Origin: CADEED01 sp043747875
GTDB lineage: Bacteria > Pseudomonadota > Gammaproteobacteria > Steroidobacterales > Steroidobacteraceae
Reading direction: 5' to 3'
Length of the DNA stretch: 64,000 bases
Assembly: GCA_043747875.1 (NCBI GenBank)
Contig: JAYTOI010000029.1
Coordinates: 1-64,000 of the forward strand
Shown here: positions 26,865-35,637 of the stretch, one piece after another
Numbering within the stretch: the stretch's first letter is position 1
Layout: every line of letters begins with the position of its first letter
Notes under the pieces: model-generated
The model's input: only the letters and a program-made list of their open reading frames with translations
Told to the model about the DNA's origin: nothing
Database searches by the model: none
Position numbers and translations under genes: made by a program

Positions 26865-27880
26865 CGCTCCTCTCTCGGGAGCCGGCGATAGACAGACTTC
26901 TCACCCAGTTCGAAGAAGAGGCGACGCCCGTGTTCGTCGAGCCGCAGCCCTGTTGGCATGAGTTCGGCGGCGGGCCGCTCGATGCGGGCGAAACCCAGGC
27001 CCTGATCCAGATGCAGCGCAAGCTGCGCGCGGAGCGCCTGCGCGGCAACCTGCGCGACGTGCGCGGATGGGTGGCGCAAGGCGCACTGTCCGAGCGGGTA
27101 GTCCGCAATGCGCAAGGCGTCGGTTTGTTCGTCGCGCACGAAGTCCTCGAGCGGCCGGGCATCGTGTCCGTCGGCGATACGTTCGATCCTTTTCTCACGC
27201 GTTACAAAGAAGTCCTGGAGCTGCTCCCGGATGACCACCTCGCGAACGAATGGCGCTGGGCTCGGGTTTCCGGGAGTTGTTTTCTGATCGCCCCCGATCG
27301 CGTGATCAGCGCCGCGCACACCATCGGCAAGACCGCGCTCAACCTCATCGAAAAGGGCGAGTTTCATGTCGTGTTCGATTTCCAGACACCGCCCGCGCCG
27401 CAGGCGCCCGCAGTGATGAGCAAGCGCCGCAGCGTCTTCACCGTCGTCGCCGTCGACCATGGCGGGGAATACCAATCGCCCGGCACCGACTGGATCACAT
27501 TGAAGCTCGACCGCCCGGTGGGCGCGGATCGTCGTCCGCTGCGCATCGCGCGCGCGCCGCTCGAAGGATCGCGCGAGGTATATGCGCTGGGCCACCCGAA
27601 GGCGATCGCCATGCGCTACGCGCGCTCGCGCGACATCTGGCCAAGTGCGTTCGCGGGCTGTCACGAAGCGCATCTCGATGCCTACGACGGAGTTTCGGGA
27701 GCGCCGGTGCTCGACGCCGAGACCCATCTGGTCGTGGGAATGCTGATCCGCTCCTGCCCCAACAAGGAAGGGCAGGTGCTGACGCACCAGAACCTCTTTC
27801 TGTCGCCGGTGTGTTATCGAGACGACCGGAAATGCGGCGCGGTCATCGTGACCGCGCCGCAATTCGCCGCGGTGGTCTGA
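26837..27880 (+). CDS. Trypsin-like serine protease linked to the CHAT protein
   Basis: A 347-residue protein. An N-terminal domain of about 125 residues (PCWHEFGGGPLDAGETQALI and on) has no family I recognise. The protease domain has a complete triad: His in VISAAHTIG, Asp in GTDWITLKLDRPV, and Ser in AYDGVSGAPVLD. GSCFLIAPDRV is the usual first strand. The GTG start overlaps the CHAT gene by 28 bases, with AGGAGA upstream. There is no convincing signal peptide, only a short hydrophobic run (CPVLALTLL), so location is uncertain. It could be a zymogen or a target switched on by the CHAT protease; this is inference from coupling. Confidence 0.85.
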   Translation: MGLCPVLALTLLSREPAIDRLLTQFEEEATPVFVEPQPCWHEFGGGPLDAGETQALIQMQRKLRAERLRGNLRDVRGWVAQGALSERVVRNAQGVGLFVAHEVLERPGIVSVGDTFDPFLTRYKEVLELLPDDHLANEWRWARVSGSCFLIAPDRVISAAHTIGKTALNLIEKGEFHVVFDFQTPPAPQAPAVMSKRRSVFTVVAVDHGGEYQSPGTDWITLKLDRPVGADRRPLRIARAPLEGSREVYALGHPKAIAMRYARSRDIWPSAFAGCHEAHLDAYDGVSGAPVLDAETHLVVGMLIRSCPNKEGQVLTHQNLFLSPVCYRDDRKCGAVIVTAPQFAAVV

Positions 27881-28471
27881 TCAGTTGTTCAGGTGGACGT
27901 GGCCGCCGCCTTCATGCGCCGGCTTGGCGCAGTCATCGAACGGCGTGTGCCCAAACTCGAAGTAGATGCTCGGCACCTGTGGGTTCTCCTCGAACGGCAG
28001 GAGCGTCGCGCGGAAAAAGTGCACGGCGGGTCCCTGATCCGAGTTGAAGATGATGCAGGTGCCTTCGATCACGCGATCATTGTTCGGATTCGGCGCGAGA
28101 TTCGGGCAATCCATGCGGTTCTTCTCCTGGCCAGGCTCCGGACTCACGAGCTTCCAGTTGTATGACCCAAAGGTCTTGTCGAAAGTCAGAGTGACGAGCC
28201 GCTTGGGCATGCCATCCTCGACCGCGAGGTGGCAATGCTCGGGTTTGCCGCCATTGGTGCATTCGAGACGTTCCACCCGATTGGGCTTATTGAGGAAGTT
28301 CTTCCATTGGCAGCCCCTGCACGCGGTGCTCGGGACCGGCGCCCGATCGACCGGCTTGGTTTCTTCCTTGGGTTGCGGTGCCGGCGCGGGTGCCGGTGGC
28401 GGCACCTCCGGCTGGCACGCCGACAGGATCGACAAAGCTCCTAACAAAGTGAGACGAATCACGACGTTCAT
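27881..28471 (-). CDS. Secreted lipoprotein, function unknown
   Basis: A 196-residue lipoprotein. The leader ends LSILSAC, followed by a Pro/Ala-rich linker (PEVPPPAPAPAPQPKEE) and a globular domain with several Cys (STACRGCQW, CTNGGKPEHCHL, DCPNL, GTCIIF) that probably form disulfides. No family is recognised. GGGGG lies 6 bases before the chosen ATG at 28471; the ATG at 28474 is equally possible. It is convergent with the serine protease gene, the two stop codons touching at 27880/27881, so antisense overlap of the transcripts is likely. Confidence 0.75.
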   Translation of the reverse strand: MNVVIRLTLLGALSILSACQPEVPPPAPAPAPQPKEETKPVDRAPVPSTACRGCQWKNFLNKPNRVERLECTNGGKPEHCHLAVEDGMPKRLVTLTFDKTFGSYNWKLVSPEPGQEKNRMDCPNLAPNPNNDRVIEGTCIIFNSDQGPAVHFFRATLLPFEENPQVPSIYFEFGHTPFDDCAKPAHEGGGHVHLNN

Positions 28472-28939
28472 CATTGACCCCCGATTGGTTACGGACCGTG
28501 GAGCGGCCCCTGTCATTCTGTCCCGCAATGCGGGCGCATTACGAGAGGATGACCATTTCGCGCCTTTGTCGCGTGGACATGCAACGCGATTTCGTTCCAT
28601 TCGTGGAATCTGTGCGCGGGAGACGTGGAAACTCTGCTCGGTGCTGAGTCGCAGCGGGCGGGGAACCCTCGGCGCCCTACCCCTTAAGCACGCTGTCGGG
28701 GCAGGCTTTCGGGACGGACGGCCCCCGACATTTCGGGGGCCGCGTACCCGTGCCGGCTGATCCACAGTGGGCAATCCGCACCGCCGTGCGCGCCACTACT
28801 ACGATCTGCGGCCCGCGATGCCGCTGTTCCTGTTCCTGCGCAGCGGCGGCGGCACGCTCGCAGACGACGTTCGCAGCTCGCATCCTTCCGGCCTGCGTCG
28901 CGTGCGCGACCTGCCGGTGCAGTCGCGAGTCGCGCTGCT
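28472..28939. other. Intergenic region with a strong hairpin
   Basis: No convincing gene is seen in this 468-bp gap. A hairpin at 28719-28742 (GGCCCCCGA-type arm, loop CATT, perfect complement) could act as a terminator or transcript end for the minus-strand CHRD gene upstream. The open frames crossing the gap are compositionally like non-coding frames. Confidence 0.5.
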
Positions 28940-29515
28940 TCAGCTCCCGCGCAGTCGGCGCAGTCCGCCCACCATGCCTATGCCCGACAGCAGCAGCAGA
29001 GCGGCTCCCGGCAGTGGCACAGGCGAGAGGTTCGCGCGGATCTCGCCACCCGGGAACACCGAGTTGTGGATGTTCGAGTACGCCCGACCGGCGGTGAGCC
29101 CGGCGATGAGCGCGTCGCGCGCCCCAGCCGCGGTGCCACCGCCGAAGTTGTTGAGGAAACCGGCCGTGTAGATAGCCGGATTCAGCAGGTTGAACAGCGC
29201 GTCGAAGCTGCCGGACAGCGCGGTCGTGAAGCCGGGGAAGCCGACGGCGACGCCGATGTTGGTACCGATGTTCGTGCAGCAGTGAATGTGAGCCGCGCTC
29301 GGCAGTCCGCCCGTCAGACCGTTCCACTCCACGTGCACGCTCATCGTGCTGAGCGAGTCGTCGATGGTGACGATTGTGAGGCCGGAGGCGGGTGAGGCAT
29401 TGGCGGGATTTTCGTTCGTGCCGGCCATGGCACCGCCGAACAGCATCTCGGCGTTCGCGCTGCCGGCGAACAGCAAGCCACACGCGAGCATTCCGAGCAC
29501 TTGGGCCTTCTTCAT
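28940..29515 (-). CDS. CHRD-domain protein with VPLPA-type sorting tail
   Basis: A 191-residue exported protein. A signal peptide (AQVLGMLACGLLFAGSANA) is followed by a CHRD domain (FGGAMAGTNENPANASPASG to HNSVFPGGEIRANLS, with AHIHCC at the centre). The C-terminus is VPLPGAALLLLSGIGMVGGL plus a basic RRLRGS end, the tripartite exosortase recognition pattern of the VPLPA/PEP-CTERM class. This predicts processing and surface delivery by an exosortase encoded elsewhere. GGGAG precedes the ATG at 29515. The inverted repeat at 29561-29579 sits just upstream. Confidence 0.88.
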   Translation of the reverse strand: MKKAQVLGMLACGLLFAGSANAEMLFGGAMAGTNENPANASPASGLTIVTIDDSLSTMSVHVEWNGLTGGLPSAAHIHCCTNIGTNIGVAVGFPGFTTALSGSFDALFNLLNPAIYTAGFLNNFGGGTAAGARDALIAGLTAGRAYSNIHNSVFPGGEIRANLSPVPLPGAALLLLSGIGMVGGLRRLRGS

Positions 29516-29560
29516 GACTTTCTCCCTGGTCATTGGTTTAAACGATCGGGAGGAGTATCC

Positions 29561-29579
29561 GGCCGCAAATATTGCGGCC
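29561..29579. promoter_or_regulatory. Inverted repeat upstream of the CHRD gene
   Basis: GGCCGCAA and TTGCGGCC form a perfect 8-bp inverted repeat around the 3-base centre ATA, 46 bp before the CHRD start codon. Its position fits an operator or a 5'-UTR hairpin. No regulator is assigned. The rest of the gap from 29516 to 29842 shows only a GC-rich hairpin near 29758 and a CTAACTA copy at 29832. Confidence 0.4.
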
Positions 29580-29842
29580 ATGCAAAGGTTCCGTGACGCG
29601 CGCGTCAGTGGTCCGTCATACATACGGCTAACGCGGCGCCTTCGGCAGCAGCGCGGTGGCGCAGGGCGCGAGGTGCGGGTGCCATGCGAACGTGGCTAGC
29701 GGGGGCGCGGGCGCGTCGCCATCATCGACGGCTACGTACGGGGTGTGAGATTTCGCCTGCCCGGCCTGGGCCGGGCGCGCGGCGCACCAGAACCGGCAAC
29801 GTCCTTGTCACCGGGGTTCAGCAAGCGAGACCTAACTACAAA

Positions 29843-30454
29843 TCAATGATCGTGGCCGTCGTGGCCGTGCTTCGCTGCAACGATTCCCGCGGCGAACCAC
29901 GCACCCGGAGCGGCCGGTGCGCCCGTGGTCGGGTTGGCGGGCGTCACGGCGCGGACGAGCAACACAGGACGGTTGTCGACGTCGTCACCGCAGGTCAGCG
30001 GCGGCGCCGCGCCCGTGGCGTCGGCCAGCGGGCCGCGTACTTCAAAGTCGCCATCCTCGTCGAGGTCGACGGGTTGCGAGTTGAACGGCGTGGTCTGCAC
30101 TGTGCCGGCGATGGCCGGCGGCACCGCGGCGTTGCGGCAGAACAGCGAGAGGATCACCTGGCGCGGGCCGCCACGCGTGCCGATGTTGTCCGTGCCCCAG
30201 AGCAGTACGCCCGTGCCGACGGCGCGGATCTCGCCCGTGTTTTTGATGACGGCGCGGAACGAGGTCATGCCCCAGGGCACACCGCCCGGATTTACTCCGG
30301 CGACGATGTTCGCCGTGCCGCCCGCGCGCAGCGGCTGGACGCCGATGACGCCATCGAAGTTGAACAGGGTATTCCTGGGCTTCGCTCCGCCCCCCGCGAG
30401 CGCCGTTCCCGCTGCAACGATGCCAATGACGGCTGCAAGATGTTTCATTCTCAT
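29843..30454 (-). CDS. Secreted protein of unknown function
   Basis: A 203-residue protein with a signal peptide (MRMKHLAAVIGIVAAGTALA). The mature part is Gly/Ala-rich with short strands (VIGVQPLRAGGTANIVAGV, GPRQVILSLFC), two Cys and a His/Asp-rich end (AAKHGHDGHDH) that could bind metal. No family is recognised. It is on the same strand as the CHRD gene, 327 bp upstream of that gene's start codon; both are exported, but a shared transcript is not evident. Confidence 0.72.
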   Translation of the reverse strand: MRMKHLAAVIGIVAAGTALAGGGAKPRNTLFNFDGVIGVQPLRAGGTANIVAGVNPGGVPWGMTSFRAVIKNTGEIRAVGTGVLLWGTDNIGTRGGPRQVILSLFCRNAAVPPAIAGTVQTTPFNSQPVDLDEDGDFEVRGPLADATGAAPPLTCGDDVDNRPVLLVRAVTPANPTTGAPAAPGAWFAAGIVAAKHGHDGHDH

Positions 30455-30541
30455 TAGTTAATGCTCCGAGCGTGGTCGATTGTTTCGGGGGTCTGCGATG
30501 AGTACCCCCGGCCAGGAGCGCGGTTCCGCGCGGACAGCATG

Positions 30542-30751
30542 TCAACGAAGAGAGCGAGCGATATAACTCGTGCTCGCTTCCTCGAAGGATTTTTGAGCGA
30601 GCTCACGAGTGCTGGCGCGAGCGGTCCGGGTTTTGAGAGTCTCTCGAACCGGCCGGCGCGGCTTGCGCGCCAAAGCGCGTCGCTGCCGAACCAGGCTCAC
30701 GATGGCACTCGCGATCGAGACGATGAGATAGATCTTGCGCAGAGTTCTCAT
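30542..30751 (-). CDS. Possible 69-residue basic membrane-associated protein
   Basis: The N-terminal part (MRTLRKIYLIVSIASAIVSL) looks like a short membrane-insertion helix, followed by a very basic segment (VRQRRALARKPRRPVRETLK). The start of the frame has an organised amphipathic pattern, but no ribosome binding site is seen before the ATG and no family is known. It may be real or a chance frame. Confidence 0.3.
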   Translation of the reverse strand: MRTLRKIYLIVSIASAIVSLVRQRRALARKPRRPVRETLKTRTARASTRELAQKSFEEASTSYIARSLR

Positions 30752-31392
30752 GGCGGAAGGCTACGGCCGCGTCCGCGGTACCGACATCGGACGTACCGCG
30801 CCGCGGAGCAAGCGCATCGGCCGAGGGGGCGTCAGCGGCCGGCCACACGCACGCGCGGTGTGCGCTCGGGGCACCGCCAGGCGCCTGCGGCCGGGCGCCG
30901 TGCGGAACCCTGTCGCAGTTTCGCCAGGCGGCGGCAACTGGGCGTGCGGACCGGGGACTCCCGGCGCGCAGGATGGCGCGACCCGGACGAACGAGGCCCC
31001 GCCCTCGCTGGCGCCTGCGTGCACCCGCACGGCACCCGTCCGGATCCAGACTAACTACCTGCGCGGCCGCCCAGCTCCATGGTGCCGAAAAATTCGGTGA
31101 CAGGCTGCAAGAAACCTGCAGCTCGGCACAGAGTCTCTTCGGAGACGCCGACATTGCCCCCGACGGCGCTCTCTCTCGCAAGCCACTGGGCGCCTCGGCT
31201 GGTCCGCACTCCACCTCGGAGCGGGCACGCGGCGACCGTAACGCCCCCTACGAACGTAGCGCCCGGCGCGCCCGGTGGCGAGCGACTCGGGACCCGACGC
31301 GGGCGCCCCCCGCTCTCTGTAGTCGGCCCTTCACACTCCGATTTTTTGAACGATGCGCAGATCCTGCGGTTCGTGCGGCAGCAGCGGATGAC

Positions 31393-31420
31393 AAAGAGGC
31401 GCCGCAACGATGCGGCGCCT
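31393..31420 (-). terminator. Hairpin terminator after the VWD/haem protein gene
   Basis: An 11-bp perfect stem (AGAGGCGCCGC and its complement) with a 6-base loop lies 65 bp beyond the stop of the 1214-residue gene. Read on the minus strand it is followed by TTTG. It fits an intrinsic terminator with a short T tract. Confidence 0.6.
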
Positions 31421-31484
31421 CTCCTTGCCTGCCGGTACTTTAGGCTGGCCACATTGCGTCTATCTACGCGGACAGGATGCATCG

Positions 31485-34400
31485 CTACTTGAGCTTCGCC
31501 TCCAGCTTTCCATCCACCTGGAAGCGGCGCGTCTCGCTGTCCACCGTCGCGCCCTGGCCATCATCCACGACCACCTTCCAATAGTAAAACTGGCCGGCCT
31601 CGAGGCCGCCGGCGCTGGTGCCGGTCTGCCCGTCCTTCACATCCTGGCAATGCTTGCGGCTGACCTTCTCGCCCTGCGCCCACAGGCAGTGCATGTACAC
31701 GAGCTTGCCCTGGTCCTTGTCGTCGGTCTGCTTCCAGACGAACTCGACGCTCTCTCCCAACTTCTCCGCGAACTGTTCGGGCTTCTCGAGCATCACCTGC
31801 TTCGGACGCTCGTTGAGCTTGATCCTCTCGCTCGCGAGATAGGCATTCGCGAACTTCGGTTCGCCCGTGATGATGACGTCCGCCTCGCAATTCGCCCGCG
31901 TGTTCGGCGTCCGCACGTTCGTGCAAGCCCGCTTGGCAACGTCGGCGGTCGCCCTCTTCGGCGGCTCCGGATTCCAGGTCCAGTTCTTCGGCACGAGGCA
32001 GCTCTGCGGCTGAAAACCCGGCCAGGACGACAGCGTGTACTTCGTCGTGTCGACGCCCGCGGCATAGTCGAACAGCGAGTTCGTCTTCGTCACGCGCCAC
32101 GAATCGGCGTATTTCACGTAGAGCTGCTTGTAGCGTTCGACGAGCGCGGCGGGACGCGGGCCGAGCTGTCCGCCGTCCGACAGCGCGGGCACCCAGTTCC
32201 TCGGCGCGATCGACCCCATGATGCCGTGCTTCGCGCGCGCGGAACGTATATCCACGTTCAGGAACCAGACCTGGTAGTACTCCCAGAGGTCGGGCGTGAT
32301 GATCACTTCCGTGCCACCGGGACCCTGGATCTGGATGCCGCCCGACGCGGTGGTCGCCATGATGCGCACACCGTCGAGCAGGATGCCGCGCGCGCCGGGA
32401 TAGCTGACTACCTTTCCGTCGACGCGCAGTACCAGCCCTTCGCGGTTCGGCTGGTCGCTGTCCACGCGCGGCTGATACGTGATGCGATGGCCGCCGATGG
32501 AGATCGCCGCGGCGGTGTTCAGGCTGGCGCAGGTGGACAGACCCGAATGCGGATGCGCGCCCAGCGGACCGTCGGTGGCCACCGGTGTCTGCCGCGTCTG
32601 GACTTCGAGGCCGGTGCCACGCAACAGCGTGAACTCGCCCGCGCTCTGGAAATCGTACGCCACGTTGTCGACGTTCACGATGTGCGGATCGCCGTGCGTG
32701 AGCGGCGCGCCGCCGTCGAGCCAGCGCCGGATCGTCTCGACGTCGGTCTGCGCGAGGCGCGGGCCGCCGCAGGGCATCGCGCCGCCCGGACAGGCGGTCG
32801 AAGCGTCCGTGATGCGCTGGAAGACATAGCTGCTCGCCGCATCCGCGCCGACGTAGCCGCCGAGCGTGAGCGTGTCGAACGAGCCGCTCAGCCGGTCGTT
32901 GGTCGGCGGATTCTCGCGCTCCGACAGATCGAAGTCGTTCGGATCGGTGCTGTACTTCGCGAACGGTGGATAGTCGAGGCCGCCATGACATTCGATGCAG
33001 CTCTTGTTGAAGATGCGCTGCACGTCCGTGTACGTCGGCAGGTCCGCCGCGGCCGGCAGCCGCGCCGCCAGCTCGGCATTTGCCGCGGTGACCAGCGCCG
33101 TGCAGGTGTACGAGGCGAGTCCCGGGTGCGGATCCGTCGTCAAGCTGTCCTCGAGCTCGGTGGTGATCGGCGTCGTATAACTGCCGAATACGTCCGCGAA
33201 GGTGTAGCTGCGCGAGCGGCCGCGTACATTGATCGACCACTTGTCCACCGAGACGCCGAGCGGCTCGAGCAGATAGCGGAATAGCGCGACCCGGTTGGTG
33301 TTGAAACCGTACGACTCGCGATCGACGTAGAAGCTGCCGCCCATGATGCTCGTATCGTTGCCGAACGGCCGGCGGAATATCTCCTGCCGCAGGCGTGCGT
33401 TGGTGGTGACCGAGCCCAGGCCGGTGAACGGGCCGTACAGCGAGATCAGGTCGACGTCGGGCGTCATGTCGGCGGCGAGTAGATAGTTGTCGCCGTCGCG
33501 GTTCAGGTTGAACTTCTGGATGTCGGCCTTGCGTCGCGTCAGGTCGCGCGAGCGGGTGGAGGTGTCGGAGATGATGCTGGCCAGGTTCAGGCCGCCGTGC
33601 CGCGCGGTGAAGAACGCCAGGTTGCCCGTGAAAGCCGGCGCACCGCCCGTGGTGCTGATGACGCCGGCAGCGCTCGTGACGATGCAGCCCTTGTTGATGG
33701 CCAGCGCCAGCGGACGCGCATCGAGGCTCACGCTGCCGGTGGCGAAGCGATGGTTCGCGAGTTCGTCGCCGATGCGGATCTGGTTGAAATTGCCGCCGCC
33801 ATCGCCGCCCGCGATCTGGTCGAACAGCTGCACACCGCGACCTTCGCCGGTACCCGGCGACGCGTATGCGTTGAGGATCACAGGCGTCGCAGGGTCGCGT
33901 TCGATGTTCGTGCCGGCGCCGGCGCCGGGCGCTCCATCGAACGCGTAGTTGATCGGACCCGTGGTCCCGCCGACCGGATTGGGCTCGATGGTCACGACGC
34001 CCGTGTCGAACGCGAACTGGATATGGCCGTCATTCGCGCCACCGTCGATGCGCGTGAAGACGTCGCTCGCCGGGTAGACCGGCAGCTCGCCGGGGCCGTT
34101 CGACTGCAGCGCGAGCTGCTCCATGATCTGACGCGACAGCGTGTCGGTCTGCCACGTCCAGGGATTGAGTAGTTTGCGGATCGCCGCCGCCTCGACCGAT
34201 CCCTTGAAGATCATGTCGCGATTGAACGGCAGCATGCCGCCCCAGCTGTCGTACGTCTCCCAGTTCGGCTTGTTCTTCCATTTCACGAGACCGGCCGGAT
34301 ATCCCGTCGTACCGTCGTCGCCCGCGTCGGGATTGCGGATGTTGCGCGTCGAATGGCAGCGCGTGCAGCGCTGCTCGTCGACACTCACGCCGCGCTCACG

Positions 34401-35129
34401 CGCGGGGAACTGGTTGACGCGCCCCATGGGATCGATGTGCGCGAGCACGATTTCGTGGAAGCGGAAATTTTTCTCCGTGGCGTCGTACTCCATGAATTCG
34501 ATCGCGTTCGGATGCGAGCCGGGATAGGACGCATGCGCCGCCAGCCCGAGCGTGAACACGTATTGCGCATTGGCGCTGGGCAGCAGCACGCGCGGAAATT
34601 TCGCGGTGCCGGTCTGCAGGCTCTCGGAGCGCGTCATCAGGATCCAGCCCTTGCGATACGCCTCGGGCAGCGCGCGCAGGAATTCCGCGGCCGTGTCCAC
34701 CGTAAGATTCGTGTCCAGATAGAGCTGGATGTTCGCGGCCGTCGGCGCACCGACCAGCGGCGGCACGTCCGGACTCAGTCGGAAGCTCGCGCGCACCGAG
34801 CGGTTGGCCGACATCGTGACGTTGCAGGTGGAAACCAGAACGCCGGCGCAGTCGCCGAACCACTTGTCGAACACCGCACCGACGGCGGCATTGGCCTGCA
34901 GAGTCACGACCGGCGAACCCAAGAAGACTTCGTTGCAGATCGCGCCGCAATTCACCACGCTGCCGGAGGTGGCGAGGATGGTGCCCTCACCCAGACCCTG
35001 CTTCATGACCTTGAGCGTCCCGGCCGCGTGCGCGGGAAATGCCCACGCGCATAAGAACAGTGCGCATATTGAGAGTGCAATCATGGGGCGCGCGCGCGAG
35101 ATCCCGCGGCACCAGGTTTTTGTATTCAT
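31485..35129 (-). CDS. Large secreted protein with two haem-c motifs and a VWD domain
   Basis: A 1214-residue exported protein (signal MIALSICALFLCAWAFPAHA). Residues about 35-115 are a bacterial-repeat/InlB-B-like domain (VTLQANAAVGAVFDKWFGDC, NVTMSANRSVRASF). The central 500 residues are cytochrome-like: CXXCH haem-attachment motifs occur in DEQRCTRCHSTRN and KSCIECHGGLDYPP. Around residue 830 a von Willebrand factor D-type domain starts (GDPHIVNVDNVAYDFQSAGE). The C-terminal 100 residues are a beta domain (GQFYYWKVVVDDGQGAT). It probably lies at the cell surface and may carry electrons or oxidise an external substrate. The combination is not one I know by name. Confidence 0.78.
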   Translation of the reverse strand: MNTKTWCRGISRARPMIALSICALFLCAWAFPAHAAGTLKVMKQGLGEGTILATSGSVVNCGAICNEVFLGSPVVTLQANAAVGAVFDKWFGDCAGVLVSTCNVTMSANRSVRASFRLSPDVPPLVGAPTAANIQLYLDTNLTVDTAAEFLRALPEAYRKGWILMTRSESLQTGTAKFPRVLLPSANAQYVFTLGLAAHASYPGSHPNAIEFMEYDATEKNFRFHEIVLAHIDPMGRVNQFPARERGVSVDEQRCTRCHSTRNIRNPDAGDDGTTGYPAGLVKWKNKPNWETYDSWGGMLPFNRDMIFKGSVEAAAIRKLLNPWTWQTDTLSRQIMEQLALQSNGPGELPVYPASDVFTRIDGGANDGHIQFAFDTGVVTIEPNPVGGTTGPINYAFDGAPGAGAGTNIERDPATPVILNAYASPGTGEGRGVQLFDQIAGGDGGGNFNQIRIGDELANHRFATGSVSLDARPLALAINKGCIVTSAAGVISTTGGAPAFTGNLAFFTARHGGLNLASIISDTSTRSRDLTRRKADIQKFNLNRDGDNYLLAADMTPDVDLISLYGPFTGLGSVTTNARLRQEIFRRPFGNDTSIMGGSFYVDRESYGFNTNRVALFRYLLEPLGVSVDKWSINVRGRSRSYTFADVFGSYTTPITTELEDSLTTDPHPGLASYTCTALVTAANAELAARLPAAADLPTYTDVQRIFNKSCIECHGGLDYPPFAKYSTDPNDFDLSERENPPTNDRLSGSFDTLTLGGYVGADAASSYVFQRITDASTACPGGAMPCGGPRLAQTDVETIRRWLDGGAPLTHGDPHIVNVDNVAYDFQSAGEFTLLRGTGLEVQTRQTPVATDGPLGAHPHSGLSTCASLNTAAAISIGGHRITYQPRVDSDQPNREGLVLRVDGKVVSYPGARGILLDGVRIMATTASGGIQIQGPGGTEVIITPDLWEYYQVWFLNVDIRSARAKHGIMGSIAPRNWVPALSDGGQLGPRPAALVERYKQLYVKYADSWRVTKTNSLFDYAAGVDTTKYTLSSWPGFQPQSCLVPKNWTWNPEPPKRATADVAKRACTNVRTPNTRANCEADVIITGEPKFANAYLASERIKLNERPKQVMLEKPEQFAEKLGESVEFVWKQTDDKDQGKLVYMHCLWAQGEKVSRKHCQDVKDGQTGTSAGGLEAGQFYYWKVVVDDGQGATVDSETRRFQVDGKLEAKLK

Positions 35130-35211
35130 GGTTTTTCCCTGCTAATTGGAGCCGACTGCCGAACGCGGCCACGCGTGGGCGCGGCCCCGATCAATCGTGA
35201 TCGTCAGCGAG

Positions 35212-35430
35212 TCATTGCTTCGGAACGGTGAGTGAGCCGTTCTGGGCGTTGATCGAAGTGCACTGGCGCGACGCGTTCCATCCGAAGATCAGATGGAAAT
35301 CGCCGTTGGCGCAGCTGCTCGCGTCGATGATCGCTGCGGCCTGTCCCTGTTGAAATCCCGCGAGTGCGGTAGTACCGGAGCCGAAGGCCAGCAAGGCGCC
35401 CGCGAACAATCCTGTTGTCCTGCGTTTCAT
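35212..35430 (-). CDS. Small secreted protein (72 residues)
   Basis: A 72-residue exported protein: signal peptide MKRRTTGLFAGALLAFGSGT followed by a short mature part with two Cys (ASSCANGDFHLIFGWNASRQC). GAGGAGAG stands 4-5 bases before the ATG at 35430, a strong ribosome binding site that decides this start over a longer frame. It lies 82 bp upstream of the large haem/VWD gene on the same strand, so the two may be co-transcribed. No family recognised. Confidence 0.72.
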   Translation of the reverse strand: MKRRTTGLFAGALLAFGSGTTALAGFQQGQAAAIIDASSCANGDFHLIFGWNASRQCTSINAQNGSLTVPKQ

Positions 35431-35637
35431 GTTCTCTCCTCGTCTGTCGGCCCCCGGACGCACACTAACGAAGGAGGATTCGCGCGGGAACGCCGCGTGC
35501 GCCCCAGTTCTGGAAGATGAGACTTTGTACCGCTTTCGCGCAGCGATGCGAAGTCGCTCCACTGCCCTGGCGTGTTCGGTCTAACTACTACCGGATGCGG
35601 CAGGGGCCGCAACGTGTCGCGGGTCCGGTTGGAGTCC

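Larger units (their letters stand above)
30455..31484. other. 1-kb intergenic region, mostly without recognisable genes
   Basis: This stretch separates two minus-strand exported-protein genes. It contains a possible 69-residue ORF (30542-30751), CTAACTAC at 31051, CTATCTA at 31460, and a perfect terminator-like hairpin at 31393-31420. Longer open frames on both strands here are arginine/proline-rich and lack conserved features, so I do not call them. A gene remnant or an unrecognised RNA cannot be excluded. Confidence 0.5.

Noticed and set aside
31410..33284. 624-codon + strand frame opposite the haem/VWD protein
   Set aside because: Compositionally an antisense frame; the minus strand has signal peptide, CXXCH motifs and a VWD domain.
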